Under the pieces are notes generated by a model. It searched no databases, was not told where the DNA came from, and saw only the letters and a list, made by a program, of their open reading frames with translations. The position numbers were made by a program, and so were the translations under genes. Shown piece by piece: positions 50,387-59,477 of a stretch of DNA of 64,000 nt (positions within the stretch are counted from its first letter, which is position 1; every line of letters starts with the position of its first letter). Where the stretch lies: assembly GCF_051851555.1 (NCBI RefSeq), contig NZ_JBPDVH010000003.1, forward strand, positions 164,108 to 228,107. Reading direction: 5' to 3'. Origin of the DNA: Lonepinella sp051851555. Lineage in GTDB: Bacteria > Pseudomonadota > Gammaproteobacteria > Enterobacterales > Pasteurellaceae.

Positions 50387-52645
50387 ATGACTGAAAATAA
50401 CAATATCAACTACGAGGGCATTGAACAAATGCCACTGCGGACTTTTACGGAAAGTGCCTATTTAAATTATTCCATGTATGTGATTATGGATCGTGCCTTA
50501 CCTTTTATCGGCGACGGTCTAAAACCGGTACAACGGCGGATTATTTATTCCATGTCGGAACTGGGCTTAAACGCCAGTGCGAAATATAAAAAATCTGCTC
50601 GCACCGTGGGGGACGTGTTGGGTAAATTCCATCCGCACGGCGACAGTGCCTGTTATGAGGCCATGGTATTAATGGCACAACCCTTTTCTTATCGCTATCC
50701 TTTGGTAGATGGACAAGGCAACTGGGGGGCAGCGGACGATCCGAAATCCTTTGCGGCTATGCGTTATACGGAATCTCGTTTATCCAAAATTTCCGAAATG
50801 TTGCTCGGTGAATTAGGGCAAGGTACGGTAGATTATCAACCGAATTTTGATGGCACCCTGCAAGAACCACAATATTTGCCCGCTCGCCTACCGCATATTT
50901 TGCTCAATGGCACAACGGGGATCGCTGTCGGTATGGCAACGGATATTCCGCCCCATAATATCAATGAAATTGCCGACGCTTGCGTGATGTTATTAGATAA
51001 TCCGAAAGCCACCCTTGACGATCTCTTAACTGTCGTGCAAGGCCCTGATTTTCCAACAGAGGCCGAAATTATCACGCCGAAAGCGGATATTCGTAAAATC
51101 TATGAACAAGGGCGTGGTTCAATCAAAATGCGTGCGGCGTGGAAAAAAGAGGATGGTGAAATTATTATTACCGCTGTGCCACATCAATCATCACCGACCA
51201 AAATTCAAGCCCAAATTGCCGATCAAATGAATAGCAAGAAATTGCCTATGTTGGAAGATATGCGAGATGAGGCGGATCAGGATAATCCTGTGCGAATCGT
51301 GCTTGTGCCACGTTCTAACCGTGTGGATGTAGATGCGGTAATGGCACATTTATTTGCCACCACGGACTTGGAAAAATCTTATCGAGTGAATATGAATATG
51401 ATCGGTCTGGATCATAAACCGGCGGTGAAAGGATTAGTGCAAATTCTCACGGAATGGTTGCAATTCCGTCGTACAACGGTTACCCGTCGTTTACAACACC
51501 GTTTGGATAAAATTTTAGCTCGTTTGCATATTTTAGCCGGTTTGATGATCGCTTACTTAAATATTGATGAAGTGATTGAGATTATCCGCCACGAAGATGA
51601 ACCTAAGGCGGAATTAATGGCTCGCTTTAATTTGAGTGATGAACAAGCGGAAGCCATTTTGAACTTGCGTTTACGTCATTTAGCCAAATTAGAAGAACAA
51701 GAATTACAAGCGGAACAAGATAAACTCGCAGAAGAACGTGAACAGTTAGAATTGTTACTGGGTTCTGAACGCCGTTTAAATACCTTAATTAAAAAAGAAA
51801 TTCAGCAAGACGCTAAAACCTACGCCAGCCCACGCCGTTCACCATTAATTGAACGAGCCGAAGCCAAAGCCATTTCAGAAAGCGAAATGTTACCTGCTGA
51901 AGCGGTTACCGTAATTTTATCAGAACAAGGTTGGGTGCGTTGTGCTAAAGGTCATGAGATTGATGTGACAGGGTTAAGTTATAAAGCAGGGGACAAATAT
52001 CTTGACCATGCACAAGGTAAAAGCAATCAGCCGGCGGTGTTTATCGACAGCACCGGACGGAGCTATGCGTTGGATCCACTCAGTTTGCCATCTGCTCGTT
52101 CGCAAGGCGAACCGTTAACCGGTAAATTAACCTTACCAACAGGTGCAAATGTAACGCAAGTCTTAATGGAAAATACCGATCAAGCCTTGTTAATGTCATC
52201 CAGTTCAGGCTATGGTTTTATCTGTCAATTTGAGGATTTGGTTGCTCGCAACAAAGCCGGTAAAGCGGTGATCAGCTTGCCTGAAAATGCCAATGTGTTA
52301 CCGACCAAAATTTTGCAAAAAAACACCGCACTTTTGGTGGCCTTAACCCAAGCTGGACGCATGCTCATTTTCCCTGTGGCAGACTTGCCGACCCTTGCGA
52401 AAGGAAAAGGAAACAAAATCATCACCATTTCTGGTGCAGATTTGAAAGCAGGCAAAGACAGTTTAGTGAAATTATTGCTGATTTCAGAAAACGCCAGTTT
52501 GGTGTTCCATTCAGGTAAACGCAAAATCACGCTAAAACCAGAAGATTTGCAAAAATTCCGTGCCGAACGAGGCAGAAAAGGCTCCAGTTTGCCACGAGGC
52601 TTGCATAGTGGCGTAGAAATAGACGTGATTGAGCCGGCGGAATAG
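50387..52645 (+). CDS. parC: DNA topoisomerase IV subunit A
   Basis: ParC is the DNA-cutting subunit of topoisomerase IV. The 752-residue protein has the active Tyr127 in AAMRYTESRLS, the region HPHGDSACYEAMV and a C-terminal beta-pinwheel part. The quinolone-resistance positions are Ser87 and Glu91 (S80 and E84 in E. coli numbering), the residues of sensitive strains. An uptake signal lies near 52,327. The start is preceded by purine-rich GGGAACAAAAT after the palindrome. Confidence 0.96.
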   Translation: MTENNNINYEGIEQMPLRTFTESAYLNYSMYVIMDRALPFIGDGLKPVQRRIIYSMSELGLNASAKYKKSARTVGDVLGKFHPHGDSACYEAMVLMAQPFSYRYPLVDGQGNWGAADDPKSFAAMRYTESRLSKISEMLLGELGQGTVDYQPNFDGTLQEPQYLPARLPHILLNGTTGIAVGMATDIPPHNINEIADACVMLLDNPKATLDDLLTVVQGPDFPTEAEIITPKADIRKIYEQGRGSIKMRAAWKKEDGEIIITAVPHQSSPTKIQAQIADQMNSKKLPMLEDMRDEADQDNPVRIVLVPRSNRVDVDAVMAHLFATTDLEKSYRVNMNMIGLDHKPAVKGLVQILTEWLQFRRTTVTRRLQHRLDKILARLHILAGLMIAYLNIDEVIEIIRHEDEPKAELMARFNLSDEQAEAILNLRLRHLAKLEEQELQAEQDKLAEEREQLELLLGSERRLNTLIKKEIQQDAKTYASPRRSPLIERAEAKAISESEMLPAEAVTVILSEQGWVRCAKGHEIDVTGLSYKAGDKYLDHAQGKSNQPAVFIDSTGRSYALDPLSLPSARSQGEPLTGKLTLPTGANVTQVLMENTDQALLMSSSSGYGFICQFEDLVARNKAGKAVISLPENANVLPTKILQKNTALLVALTQAGRMLIFPVADLPTLAKGKGNKIITISGADLKAGKDSLVKLLLISENASLVFHSGKRKITLKPEDLQKFRAERGRKGSSLPRGLHSGVEIDVIEPAE

Positions 52646-52667
52646 CGCAAAGAACGACATAAACACA

Positions 52668-52696
52668 AAATAGGGGAAATTTTCTCCTATTTTTAT
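52668..52696 (+). terminator. Terminator of the parE-parC run
   Basis: AAAATAGGGG (52,668-52,677) pairs with CTCCTATTTT (52,685-52,694) with one mismatch, followed by Ts. Confidence 0.65.
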
Positions 52697-52756
52697 TTTC
52701 AAAACCGATAAATTTGTTTTAGAATAAGACATTATTCTTACGCCATGTTTAGACCA

Positions 52757-53317
52757 ATGAAACTCAATTTTCCAACCATATTAACTATTTTTCGGGTGAT
52801 TCTGATCCCATTCTTTATTATTGCGTTCTATTTACCCGCTGAATGGACAAATATTGTGACCACGGCGATCTTTTTTGTGGCCTCTATCACCGATTTATTT
52901 GATGGCTATTTAGCACGCAAATGGAAACAAACCACTCGTTTTGGCGCCTTTTTAGATCCTGTGGCGGATAAGGTTATTGTTTCCGCTGCCTTAATTTTGA
53001 TCGTGGAATATTATCATGCCTTTTGGATTACCATTCCCGCTATTGTGGTGATATCCCGAGAAATTATCGTGTCCGCCTTGCGTGAATGGATGGCCGAAGT
53101 GGGCAGTCGAGCTAAAGTTGCCGTGTCTTGGATTGGCAAGGTCAAAACCACCGCACAAATGTTGGCATTGGGTGGTTTGTTATGGCGTTATAACAGCCTT
53201 ATGGAATACGCTGCGATTGCCTTACTCTACGTGGCCGCCATTTTAACGATTTGGTCTATGTTGCAATATTTACATGCGGCCAAAGAACCGCTCTTGCAAG
53301 ATCATGATAATGAATAA
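52757..53317 (+). CDS. pgsA: CDP-diacylglycerol-glycerol-3-phosphate phosphatidyltransferase
   Basis: PgsA makes phosphatidylglycerophosphate, the precursor of phosphatidylglycerol and cardiolipin; PgpA at 2.2 kb performs the next step. The 186-residue membrane protein has the CDP-alcohol phosphotransferase motif: DLFDGYLARKWKQTTRFGAFLDPVADK (DG-x2-AR-x8-G-x3-D-x3-D). I favour MKLNFPTILTIFRV as start; an ATG four codons upstream (52,745) is possible, since neither has a strong ribosome site. tRNA-Gly and tRNA-Leu follow, as in E. coli. Confidence 0.94.
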   Translation: MKLNFPTILTIFRVILIPFFIIAFYLPAEWTNIVTTAIFFVASITDLFDGYLARKWKQTTRFGAFLDPVADKVIVSAALILIVEYYHAFWITIPAIVVISREIIVSALREWMAEVGSRAKVAVSWIGKVKTTAQMLALGGLLWRYNSLMEYAAIALLYVAAILTIWSMLQYLHAAKEPLLQDHDNE

Positions 53318-53414
53318 TAGGGAGACATTTTCTTAGAGATCATTCCGCTTGTTTATAAAAGCATAAGAAATCGATTCAAAATTAACCGTTTGAATTTATT
53401 ATTTAAAATAACAT

Positions 53415-53442
53415 TTGACTCAAGTTATAAAATCCGTAAAAT
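53415..53442 (+). promoter_or_regulatory. Promoter of the tRNA-Gly/tRNA-Leu pair
   Basis: TTGACT (53,415-53,420), 16 bases, TAAAAT (53,437-53,442) lie 35 bases before the tRNA-Gly. Confidence 0.6.
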
Positions 53443-53476
53443 GCACAACCGTTGAAAGCAATTAGCCGAAAACAAA

Positions 53477-53552
<76 letters not shown>

Positions 53553-53586
53553 ATTTAAACCTAGCAAAAGTTAGGAAATGCGTTTA

Positions 53587-53673
53587 GCCCGAGTGGCGGA
53601 ATCGGTAGACGCAAGGGATTTAAAATCCCTCGCCTTTCGGGGCGTGCCAGTTCAAGTCTGGCCTCGGGCACCA
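53587..53673 (+). tRNA. tRNA-Leu (TAA)
   Basis: An 87-nt class II tRNA with long variable arm (TCGCCTTTCGGGGCG), acceptor GCCCGAG/CTCGGGC, anticodon loop TTTAAAA reading TAA. CCA is encoded. It decodes UUA and UUG. Confidence 0.95.
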
Positions 53674-53698
53674 TTTAAAGCAACATGAAAACAATATA

Positions 53699-53723
53699 AT
53701 GACAGCTTAAGCCTGTCTTTTTT
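53699..53723 (+). terminator. Terminator of the tRNA-Gly/tRNA-Leu operon
   Basis: GACAG (53,701-53,705) pairs with CTGTC (53,713-53,717), followed by seven Ts. The stem is short. Confidence 0.5.
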
Positions 53724-53739
53724 TATGCCTCTCACTCCT

Positions 53740-54984
53740 CTATTCATCTCTATCGGTGGCTAATTCCAAGATTTTTAAAATCACCTGCACGGCACTTTCC
53801 ATGCCCTCAAGGGTAATCAGTTCGTGAATACTGTGAAAATTATAGCCACCGGTAAAAATATTCGGACAAGCTAATCCTTGTTCGGCCAACCATGCACCAT
53901 CCGTGCCACCACGAATCGGTTTATGATGAGGTTTAATTCCGCATTCTCGCATAGCTAAATCGGCTAACTCAATGGATTTTGGTACTTTACTCACGCAGTT
54001 ATACATATTTTTATAACTGTCTTGGATCGTCACTTGAATCGGTGGCGAAAGCTGTTTTTGTTGGTTGAGTTGATTCACCAATGACACAAGCAAGGCTTTA
54101 CGTTGTTCAAAATGTGCATTATCAAAATCCCGAATTAAGTAATGTAATTCTACCCCGTTGACATCCCCCACAAATCGGTTTAAATGGAAAAAACCTTGTT
54201 TATCCGCCGTTTTTTCTGGCACCTCGTCAGCGGGTAATAATTGTTGAAACTCACAGGCCAAGGTTAACGCATTGACCATTTTATCTTTGGCATAACCCGG
54301 ATGAATGTTGCGACCAGAAATACGAATTGTCGCACTGGCCGCATTAAAATTTTCGTATTCCAATTCCCCGACGGCGCCACCATCAATGGTATAGGCCCAA
54401 TCACAGGGGAATTTGTCCAGCGCAAAAAATTGCATACCTAAACTGATTTCTTCATCAGGGGTAAATGCCACACGAACATTGCAATAAGGCTGATTGCTCT
54501 GTTTTAAGCGAAAAAGTGCGGTCATAATTTCGGCAATTCCCGCCTTATTATCTGCGCCAAGCAATGTGGTGCCATCCGTGACAATCAAGGTTTTGCCCAC
54601 TAATTTGTGCATAAACGGAAACATGACAGGGCTAATAAATTGTTCACCAAGGCCTAACGCCACATCACCGCCACGATAATTGACAATCACTTCTGGTTTG
54701 ACATTTTTACCACTGCAATCTGGCGACGTATCTAAATGCGCCAATAAGCCGATAGTGGGCGCGTTGGTCACATTGCTTGGCAAATAAGCGGTTAAAATCC
54801 CATGTTCAGAAAGTTGAATATCTTGCAATCCCAAGGCTTGTAGTTCTTGCGCCAAATATTTGGCTAATTTCAGTTGACCCGGTGAGCTCGGTGAATATTT
54901 TGCCCCAATTTTGGCTTGCGTATCAAATGACACATAGTTTAAAAAACGCTCCAATAAATCATGATGATATTCCGCTGTTGACAT
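53740..54984 (-). CDS. pepT: Tripeptidase T
   Basis: PepT is a zinc aminopeptidase of the M20 family that cuts the first residue from tripeptides. The 414-residue protein includes HLDTSPDCSG (metal-binding His and Asp), GADNKAGIAEIM (bridging Asp), FTPDEEISLGM (general base Glu and metal Glu) and the dimerisation insert. The Met at 54,984 (MSTAEYHHDLLERFLNYVSF) with GGGAGAAAACC upstream is the start; the upstream extension is not conserved. It is divergent from the pot operon. Confidence 0.95.
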   Translation of the reverse strand: MSTAEYHHDLLERFLNYVSFDTQAKIGAKYSPSSPGQLKLAKYLAQELQALGLQDIQLSEHGILTAYLPSNVTNAPTIGLLAHLDTSPDCSGKNVKPEVIVNYRGGDVALGLGEQFISPVMFPFMHKLVGKTLIVTDGTTLLGADNKAGIAEIMTALFRLKQSNQPYCNVRVAFTPDEEISLGMQFFALDKFPCDWAYTIDGGAVGELEYENFNAASATIRISGRNIHPGYAKDKMVNALTLACEFQQLLPADEVPEKTADKQGFFHLNRFVGDVNGVELHYLIRDFDNAHFEQRKALLVSLVNQLNQQKQLSPPIQVTIQDSYKNMYNCVSKVPKSIELADLAMRECGIKPHHKPIRGGTDGAWLAEQGLACPNIFTGGYNFHSIHELITLEGMESAVQVILKILELATDRDE

Positions 54985-55273
54985 GGTTTTCTCCCTTAAT
55001 CTTTCTCTTTTTTTGATTATGCAAAAACCCCATTCAATACGCAATTTTTTTCACAAATTTATGCACGAAGTTTTATCTATATCAATTTTTAGGCATTTAT
55101 TGGGTAACCACTGAAAAAAATTGGCGAAAAAAGGCATTATTTCCTTTTCATTATGCCCCAATCGCTATATCATAAGGGCTTATAAAATTCGGTGCTTGCT
55201 TATGCGTTTAAGTGAGTGTTGTGGTTCTATTTAACTAATCCATATTAGTTTTTCAGGGAGAAAACCAAAGCTA
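54985..55273. other. pepT/potA intergenic region
   Basis: This 289-bp AT-rich gap holds the promoters of two divergent genes. A ten-codon frame (about 55,153-55,185) has no ribosome site, so I do not call a leader peptide. No uptake signal, hairpin terminator or RNA is evident. Confidence 0.4.
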
Positions 55274-56416
55274 GTGGAAAAAACGACTAACCCTATCGTT
55301 TTGGAAGAAACGCCAAAACCCATTGTTGAGTTACGTTCTCTTACAAAATCCTATGGTGATAACACCATTATCCAAGATTTCAATCTCACCATTAATAACG
55401 GTGAATTTATCACGATTCTAGGCCCTTCAGGCTGTGGTAAAACCACGGTTTTACGCTTAATTGCGGGCTTTGAAGAAGTCAACGGCGGCCAAATTATTAT
55501 TGACGGTGAAGATGTGACCCATATTCCCGCCGAACAACGCCATGTCAATACCGTGTTCCAAAGCTATGCGCTCTTTCCACACATGACCATTTTTGAAAAC
55601 GTGGCATTTGGATTGCGTATGCAAAAAGTCCCTGAAGCAGAAATTAAACCCCGTGTACTGGACGCCTTGCGTATGGTGCAATTGGAAGACATGGCGGAAC
55701 GCAAACCAAGCCAACTTTCCGGTGGTCAACAACAACGTATCGCCATTGCCCGTGCGGTGGTGAATAAACCGAAAGTCTTATTATTAGACGAATCCTTGTC
55801 TGCATTGGATTACAAGTTGCGTAAGCAAATGCAGAATGAATTAAAATCTTTACAACGTCAATTAGGCATTACCTTTATTTTCGTGACCCACGATCAGGAA
55901 GAAGCCTTAACCATGTCTGATCGCATTATTGTGTTAAGAAAAGGCAATATTGAACAAGACGGTTCACCACGAGAAATTTACGAAGAACCGCGTAATTTAT
56001 TCGTGGCGAAATTTATTGGCGAAATCAATATTTTTGACGCCACTGTGTTACACCGTGTGGATGAAAAACGTGTAAAAGCCAATGTAGAAGGTCGCATTTG
56101 TGATATTTATGTGGATCAAGAAGTGCATGAGGGGCAAAAACTCAAAGTATTGTTACGCCCTGAAGATGTGTTGCTTGAAGAACTGGATGAAAATGAACAA
56201 TCTAGTGCCATTATCGGTTACATTCGTGAACGTAACTATAAAGGCATGACCTTGGAATCCACCGTTGAATTAGAACATAACGGCAAAATGGTACTGGTCA
56301 GCGAATTCTTTAATGAGGACGACCCAAATATCGATCACTCCTTAGATCAAAAAGTGGCGGTGACTTGGATTGAAAAATGGGAAGTGGTATTAAACGATGA
56401 AAATGATCACCAATAA
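55274..56416 (+). CDS. potA: Spermidine/putrescine ABC transporter ATPase
   Basis: PotA supplies ATP hydrolysis for polyamine import by PotBC with PotD. The 380-residue protein has Walker A GPSGCGKTTVLRLI, the Q-loop FQSYALFPHMT, signature LSGGQQQRIAIARA, Walker B VLLLDESLSALD (Glu retained) and a C-terminal TOBE domain. The start is a GTG at 55,274, 13 bases after GGGAGA; no ATG precedes the conserved region. The next gene overlaps its end by 20 bases. The assignment rests also on potB, potC, potD directly downstream. Confidence 0.94.
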   Translation: MEKTTNPIVLEETPKPIVELRSLTKSYGDNTIIQDFNLTINNGEFITILGPSGCGKTTVLRLIAGFEEVNGGQIIIDGEDVTHIPAEQRHVNTVFQSYALFPHMTIFENVAFGLRMQKVPEAEIKPRVLDALRMVQLEDMAERKPSQLSGGQQQRIAIARAVVNKPKVLLLDESLSALDYKLRKQMQNELKSLQRQLGITFIFVTHDQEEALTMSDRIIVLRKGNIEQDGSPREIYEEPRNLFVAKFIGEINIFDATVLHRVDEKRVKANVEGRICDIYVDQEVHEGQKLKVLLRPEDVLLEELDENEQSSAIIGYIRERNYKGMTLESTVELEHNGKMVLVSEFFNEDDPNIDHSLDQKVAVTWIEKWEVVLNDENDHQ

Positions 56417-57257
56417 ATTCCAAAAGGTTACGGTCGGCATTATTTTTGCGTGGCTGATTTTCTTTGTTTTTGCACCGAACTTTCTTGTCTTTTTGGTGAG
56501 TTTTTTAAGCAAAGATTCCAGCAATTTCTATGCGTTGCCGTTTACCTTTGAAAACTACACTCGACTATTCGAGCCGTTATATGGCACCGTGGTGTGGAAT
56601 TCCTTGTATATGTCAGGCATTGCCACGATTTTATGTTTGGTGATCGGCTACCCGTTCGCCTTTATCATGACAAAAATCAAGGAGAAATACCGCCCACTGT
56701 TGATGTTCCTGTTGGTGTTGCCATTTTGGACCAACTCATTGATTCGTATTTACGGTATGAAAGTGTTCCTTGGGGTAAAAGGCATTTTAAACAGCTTGTT
56801 ATTATCCATTGGGATTATTAGCGAACCGATTCGGATTTTAAATACCGAAATTGCGGTGATTATTGGCTTAGTTTATTTGCTGTTACCTTTTATGATTTTG
56901 CCACTCTACTCGGCTATTGAAAAATTAGATCTTCGCCTATTAGAGGCGGCCAAAGATTTAGGTGCCAATGGATTCCAACGTTTTGTGAAAATCATTATTC
57001 CATTGACCATGCCAGGGATTGTCTCTGGTTGCTTACTGGTATTACTGCCTGCCATGGGAATGTTCTATGTAGCAGACTTATTAGGCGGGGCAAAAGTCTT
57101 GTTAGTGGGTAACGTGATTAAGAGCGAATTCTTGATTTCTCGTAACTGGCCATTTGGTTCGGCGATTAGTATTGGCTTAACCATTTTAATGGCGTTATTA
57201 ATTTTCGTTTATTATAAAGCGAATAAATTACTGAATAAGAAAGTGGAGCTAGAATAA
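56397..57257 (+). CDS. potB: Polyamine ABC transporter permease PotB
   Basis: PotB is one of two inner-membrane channel subunits for spermidine/putrescine. The 286-residue protein has six helices and the EAA motif that contacts the ATPase (LEAAKDLGANGFQRFVKIIIPLTMPGI). It starts within potA and ends in a one-base TAATG overlap with potC, so PotA, PotB and PotC are probably synthesised in a coupled way. The start may be the first or third codon (both ATG). Confidence 0.95.
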   Translation: MKMITNKFQKVTVGIIFAWLIFFVFAPNFLVFLVSFLSKDSSNFYALPFTFENYTRLFEPLYGTVVWNSLYMSGIATILCLVIGYPFAFIMTKIKEKYRPLLMFLLVLPFWTNSLIRIYGMKVFLGVKGILNSLLLSIGIISEPIRILNTEIAVIIGLVYLLLPFMILPLYSAIEKLDLRLLEAAKDLGANGFQRFVKIIIPLTMPGIVSGCLLVLLPAMGMFYVADLLGGAKVLLVGNVIKSEFLISRNWPFGSAISIGLTILMALLIFVYYKANKLLNKKVELE

Positions 57258-58027
57258 TGGGTCGTATCCTACGTAGTGGTTTTATGTTGGTGGTATATGC
57301 CTATTTGTATATCCCCATCGTGATTTTAGTGGGTAACTCGTTCAACGGTGACCGTTATGGGTTAAGTTGGAAAGGGTTTACTTGGAACTGGTATGAGCGT
57401 TTATTTAACAATGATACGTTAATTCAAGCGGCGATTCACTCGGTCGTCATTGCCTTTGTGGGTGCGACTTTGGCCACCATTATCGGTAGCTTAACGGCTA
57501 TTGCTTTATACCGTTATAAATTCCGTGGAAAACAAGCGGTCAGCGGTATGTTGTTTGTGGTGATGATGTCCCCCGATATCGTCATGGCGGTGTCTTTATT
57601 GGCCTTGTTTATGATTGTGGGCATTTCATTAGGTTTTTGGTCGCTATTACTCGCCCATATCACCTTCTGTTTACCTTATGTGGTGGTCAGCGTGTTCTCT
57701 CGCTTAAAAGGTTTTGACTTGCGTATGCTTGAAGCCGCTCGAGACTTAGGCGCCAGTGAAGTGACGATTTTGCGTAAAATTATTTTACCCCTCGCACTGC
57801 CTGCGATTATTTCAGGTTGGCTATTAAGTTTCACCCTATCCTTAGATGACGTTGTGGTGTCCTCTTTCGTCAGCGGTGCAAGCTATGAAATTTTACCATT
57901 GAAAATCTATTCCTTGGTGAAAACGGGTGTCACCCCTGAAGTGAATGCCCTCGCCACGATCATGATTGTACTTTCCTTGTTATTAGTGGTGATCGGTCAG
58001 TTGATTAATAAGAAAGAGAAAATATAG
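57257..58027 (+). CDS. potC: Polyamine ABC transporter permease PotC
   Basis: PotC is the second channel subunit. The 256 residues form six helices with the EAA motif LEAARDLGASEVTILRKIILPLALPAI. It follows potB with one shared base. A hairpin with T-run lies between potC and potD, which may set the ratio of permease to binding protein. Confidence 0.95.
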   Translation: MGRILRSGFMLVVYAYLYIPIVILVGNSFNGDRYGLSWKGFTWNWYERLFNNDTLIQAAIHSVVIAFVGATLATIIGSLTAIALYRYKFRGKQAVSGMLFVVMMSPDIVMAVSLLALFMIVGISLGFWSLLLAHITFCLPYVVVSVFSRLKGFDLRMLEAARDLGASEVTILRKIILPLALPAIISGWLLSFTLSLDDVVVSSFVSGASYEILPLKIYSLVKTGVTPEVNALATIMIVLSLLLVVIGQLINKKEKI

Positions 58028-58076
58028 GCAAAACCTAGAGAAAGCCTAGACAAAACCAACGTTTCAACATAAAATA

Positions 58077-58123
58077 GCGCCCGACCCGAAGCTAGTCTCT
58101 AGCCCAAAGTCAGGCGTTTTTTT
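58077..58123 (+). terminator. Hairpin between potC and potD
   Basis: CGCCCGAC (58,078-58,085) pairs with GTCAGGCG (58,109-58,116) with one mismatch, enclosing a smaller GCTAG/CTAGC stem, followed by seven Ts. It would end or attenuate the potABC message. Confidence 0.65.
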
Positions 58124-58189
58124 ATGTCTTTCTATTTGAAAAAATAAAAAGCGGATACTCTTACTTACTCTCAACGGAGAAAATCTTAA

Positions 58190-59293
58190 ATGAAAAAATT
58201 AGCAGGTCTTTTCGCAGTTAGCTTAGTCGCTGTTGCTTTGACTGGTTGTAACGATAAAGAAACCAAAACTGAAACTTCTGCAGCCCCTGCGGCCACCCCA
58301 GCAGCAAGCGAAGATAAAGTGGTCAATCTTTATACTTGGACGGAATATGTACCAGATGGTTTATTAGACGAATTTACCAAAGAAACCGGTATCAAAGTTA
58401 ACGTATCAAGCCTTGAATCTAACGAAACCATGTATGCCAAAGTGAAATTACAAGGTGCAGGGGCTGACGGTTACGATGTGATTGCACCGTCAAACTATTT
58501 CGTGTCAAAAATGGCACGTGAAGGGATGTTAAAAGAGTTAGATCACAGCAAATTACCAGTGATTGCGGAACTCGATCCGGATTGGTTAGACAAAGACTAC
58601 GACAAGGGTAACAAATACTCTTTACCACAATTATTAGGTGCACCGGGTATTGCCTATAACGTCAAAACCTACAAAGGATCTGATTTCACTTCTTGGGGTG
58701 ATTTATGGAAACCTGAATTTGCCGGTAAAGTGCAATTATTAGATGACGCGCGTGAAGTGTTTAATATTGCCTTAGTGAAATTAGGTAAAAATCCAAATAC
58801 CACCAACCCAGATGAAATCAAAGCCGCTTACGAAGAATTATTGAAATTGCGTCCAAACGTACTTTCTTTCAATTCAGACAACCCAGCGAACTCGTTTATT
58901 TCTGGCGAAGTTGAATTAGGTCAATTATGGAATGGTTCTGTACGTATTGCCAAAAAAGAATCACCAGATACCATTGATATGGTGTTCCCGAAAGAGGGGC
59001 CAGTATTATGGGTTGATACTTTAGCGATTCCTGCTAATGCCAAACACCCAGACGCCGCACACAAATTAATTAACTATATGTTAAGTGAAAAAGTGTCTGA
59101 GCAATTAACTTTAGAAATTGGTTATCCAACCTCTAACTTAAAAGCAAAAGCGAAATTACCCGCAGAGATCACCAACGATCCGGCCATCTACCCAACGGCT
59201 GACGTCTTGCAAAAATCTTACTGGCAAGATGATGTTGGCGAAGCGGTTGAATTATATGAAAAATATTATCAAGAGCTAAAAGCAGCGAAATAA
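58190..59293 (+). CDS. potD: Polyamine-binding lipoprotein PotD
   Basis: PotD captures spermidine or putrescine outside the inner membrane and delivers it to PotBC. The 367-residue protein starts with a lipoprotein signal (lipobox LTGC, Cys20) and a linker of Ala, Pro and Thr, so it is probably membrane-anchored rather than freely periplasmic as in E. coli. The VVNLYTWTEYVPDGLLDEF and GVNS-like substrate segments are recognisable in the family alignment from memory. A paired-uptake-signal terminator follows. Which polyamine is preferred cannot be told. Confidence 0.92.
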   Translation: MKKLAGLFAVSLVAVALTGCNDKETKTETSAAPAATPAASEDKVVNLYTWTEYVPDGLLDEFTKETGIKVNVSSLESNETMYAKVKLQGAGADGYDVIAPSNYFVSKMAREGMLKELDHSKLPVIAELDPDWLDKDYDKGNKYSLPQLLGAPGIAYNVKTYKGSDFTSWGDLWKPEFAGKVQLLDDAREVFNIALVKLGKNPNTTNPDEIKAAYEELLKLRPNVLSFNSDNPANSFISGEVELGQLWNGSVRIAKKESPDTIDMVFPKEGPVLWVDTLAIPANAKHPDAAHKLINYMLSEKVSEQLTLEIGYPTSNLKAKAKLPAEITNDPAIYPTADVLQKSYWQDDVGEAVELYEKYYQELKAAK

Positions 59294-59315
59294 TATTGCG
59301 GAATTTGATAACTTA

Positions 59316-59346
59316 AAAAAGTGCGGTGATTTTCACCGCACTTTTT
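59316..59346. terminator. Uptake-signal hairpin after potD
   Basis: AAAAAGTGCGGTGA (59,316-59,329) and TCACCGCACTTTTT (59,333-59,346) form a perfect 14-bp stem with a 3-base loop. Confidence 0.85.
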
Positions 59347-59418
59347 GTTTATCTCAAACAACCCCAAACATAAAATAAATTTCTCTCATTCACATAATTT
59401 TGCTTGCGTAGGGATTAA

Positions 59419-59457
59419 AATGAATATATATTCATAATAAATGAATAAATATATAAA
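59419..59457 (+). promoter_or_regulatory. Two ArgR-type ARG boxes before argA
   Basis: The first box contains a perfect palindrome TGAATATATATTCA (59,421-59,434). The second, TGAATAAATATATA (59,442-59,455), is weaker. Their centres are 21 bases apart, i.e. two 18-bp boxes separated by 3 bases, the spacing established for arginine-repressor operators. The pair ends about 20 bases before the argA start, so ArgR would block transcription. Confidence 0.75.
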
Positions 59458-59477
59458 ATACCCCAAAGGAAGATATT

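Noticed and set aside
55153..55185. Ten-codon leader peptide before potA
   Set aside because: There is no ribosome site before its ATG and no attenuator-type hairpins follow.
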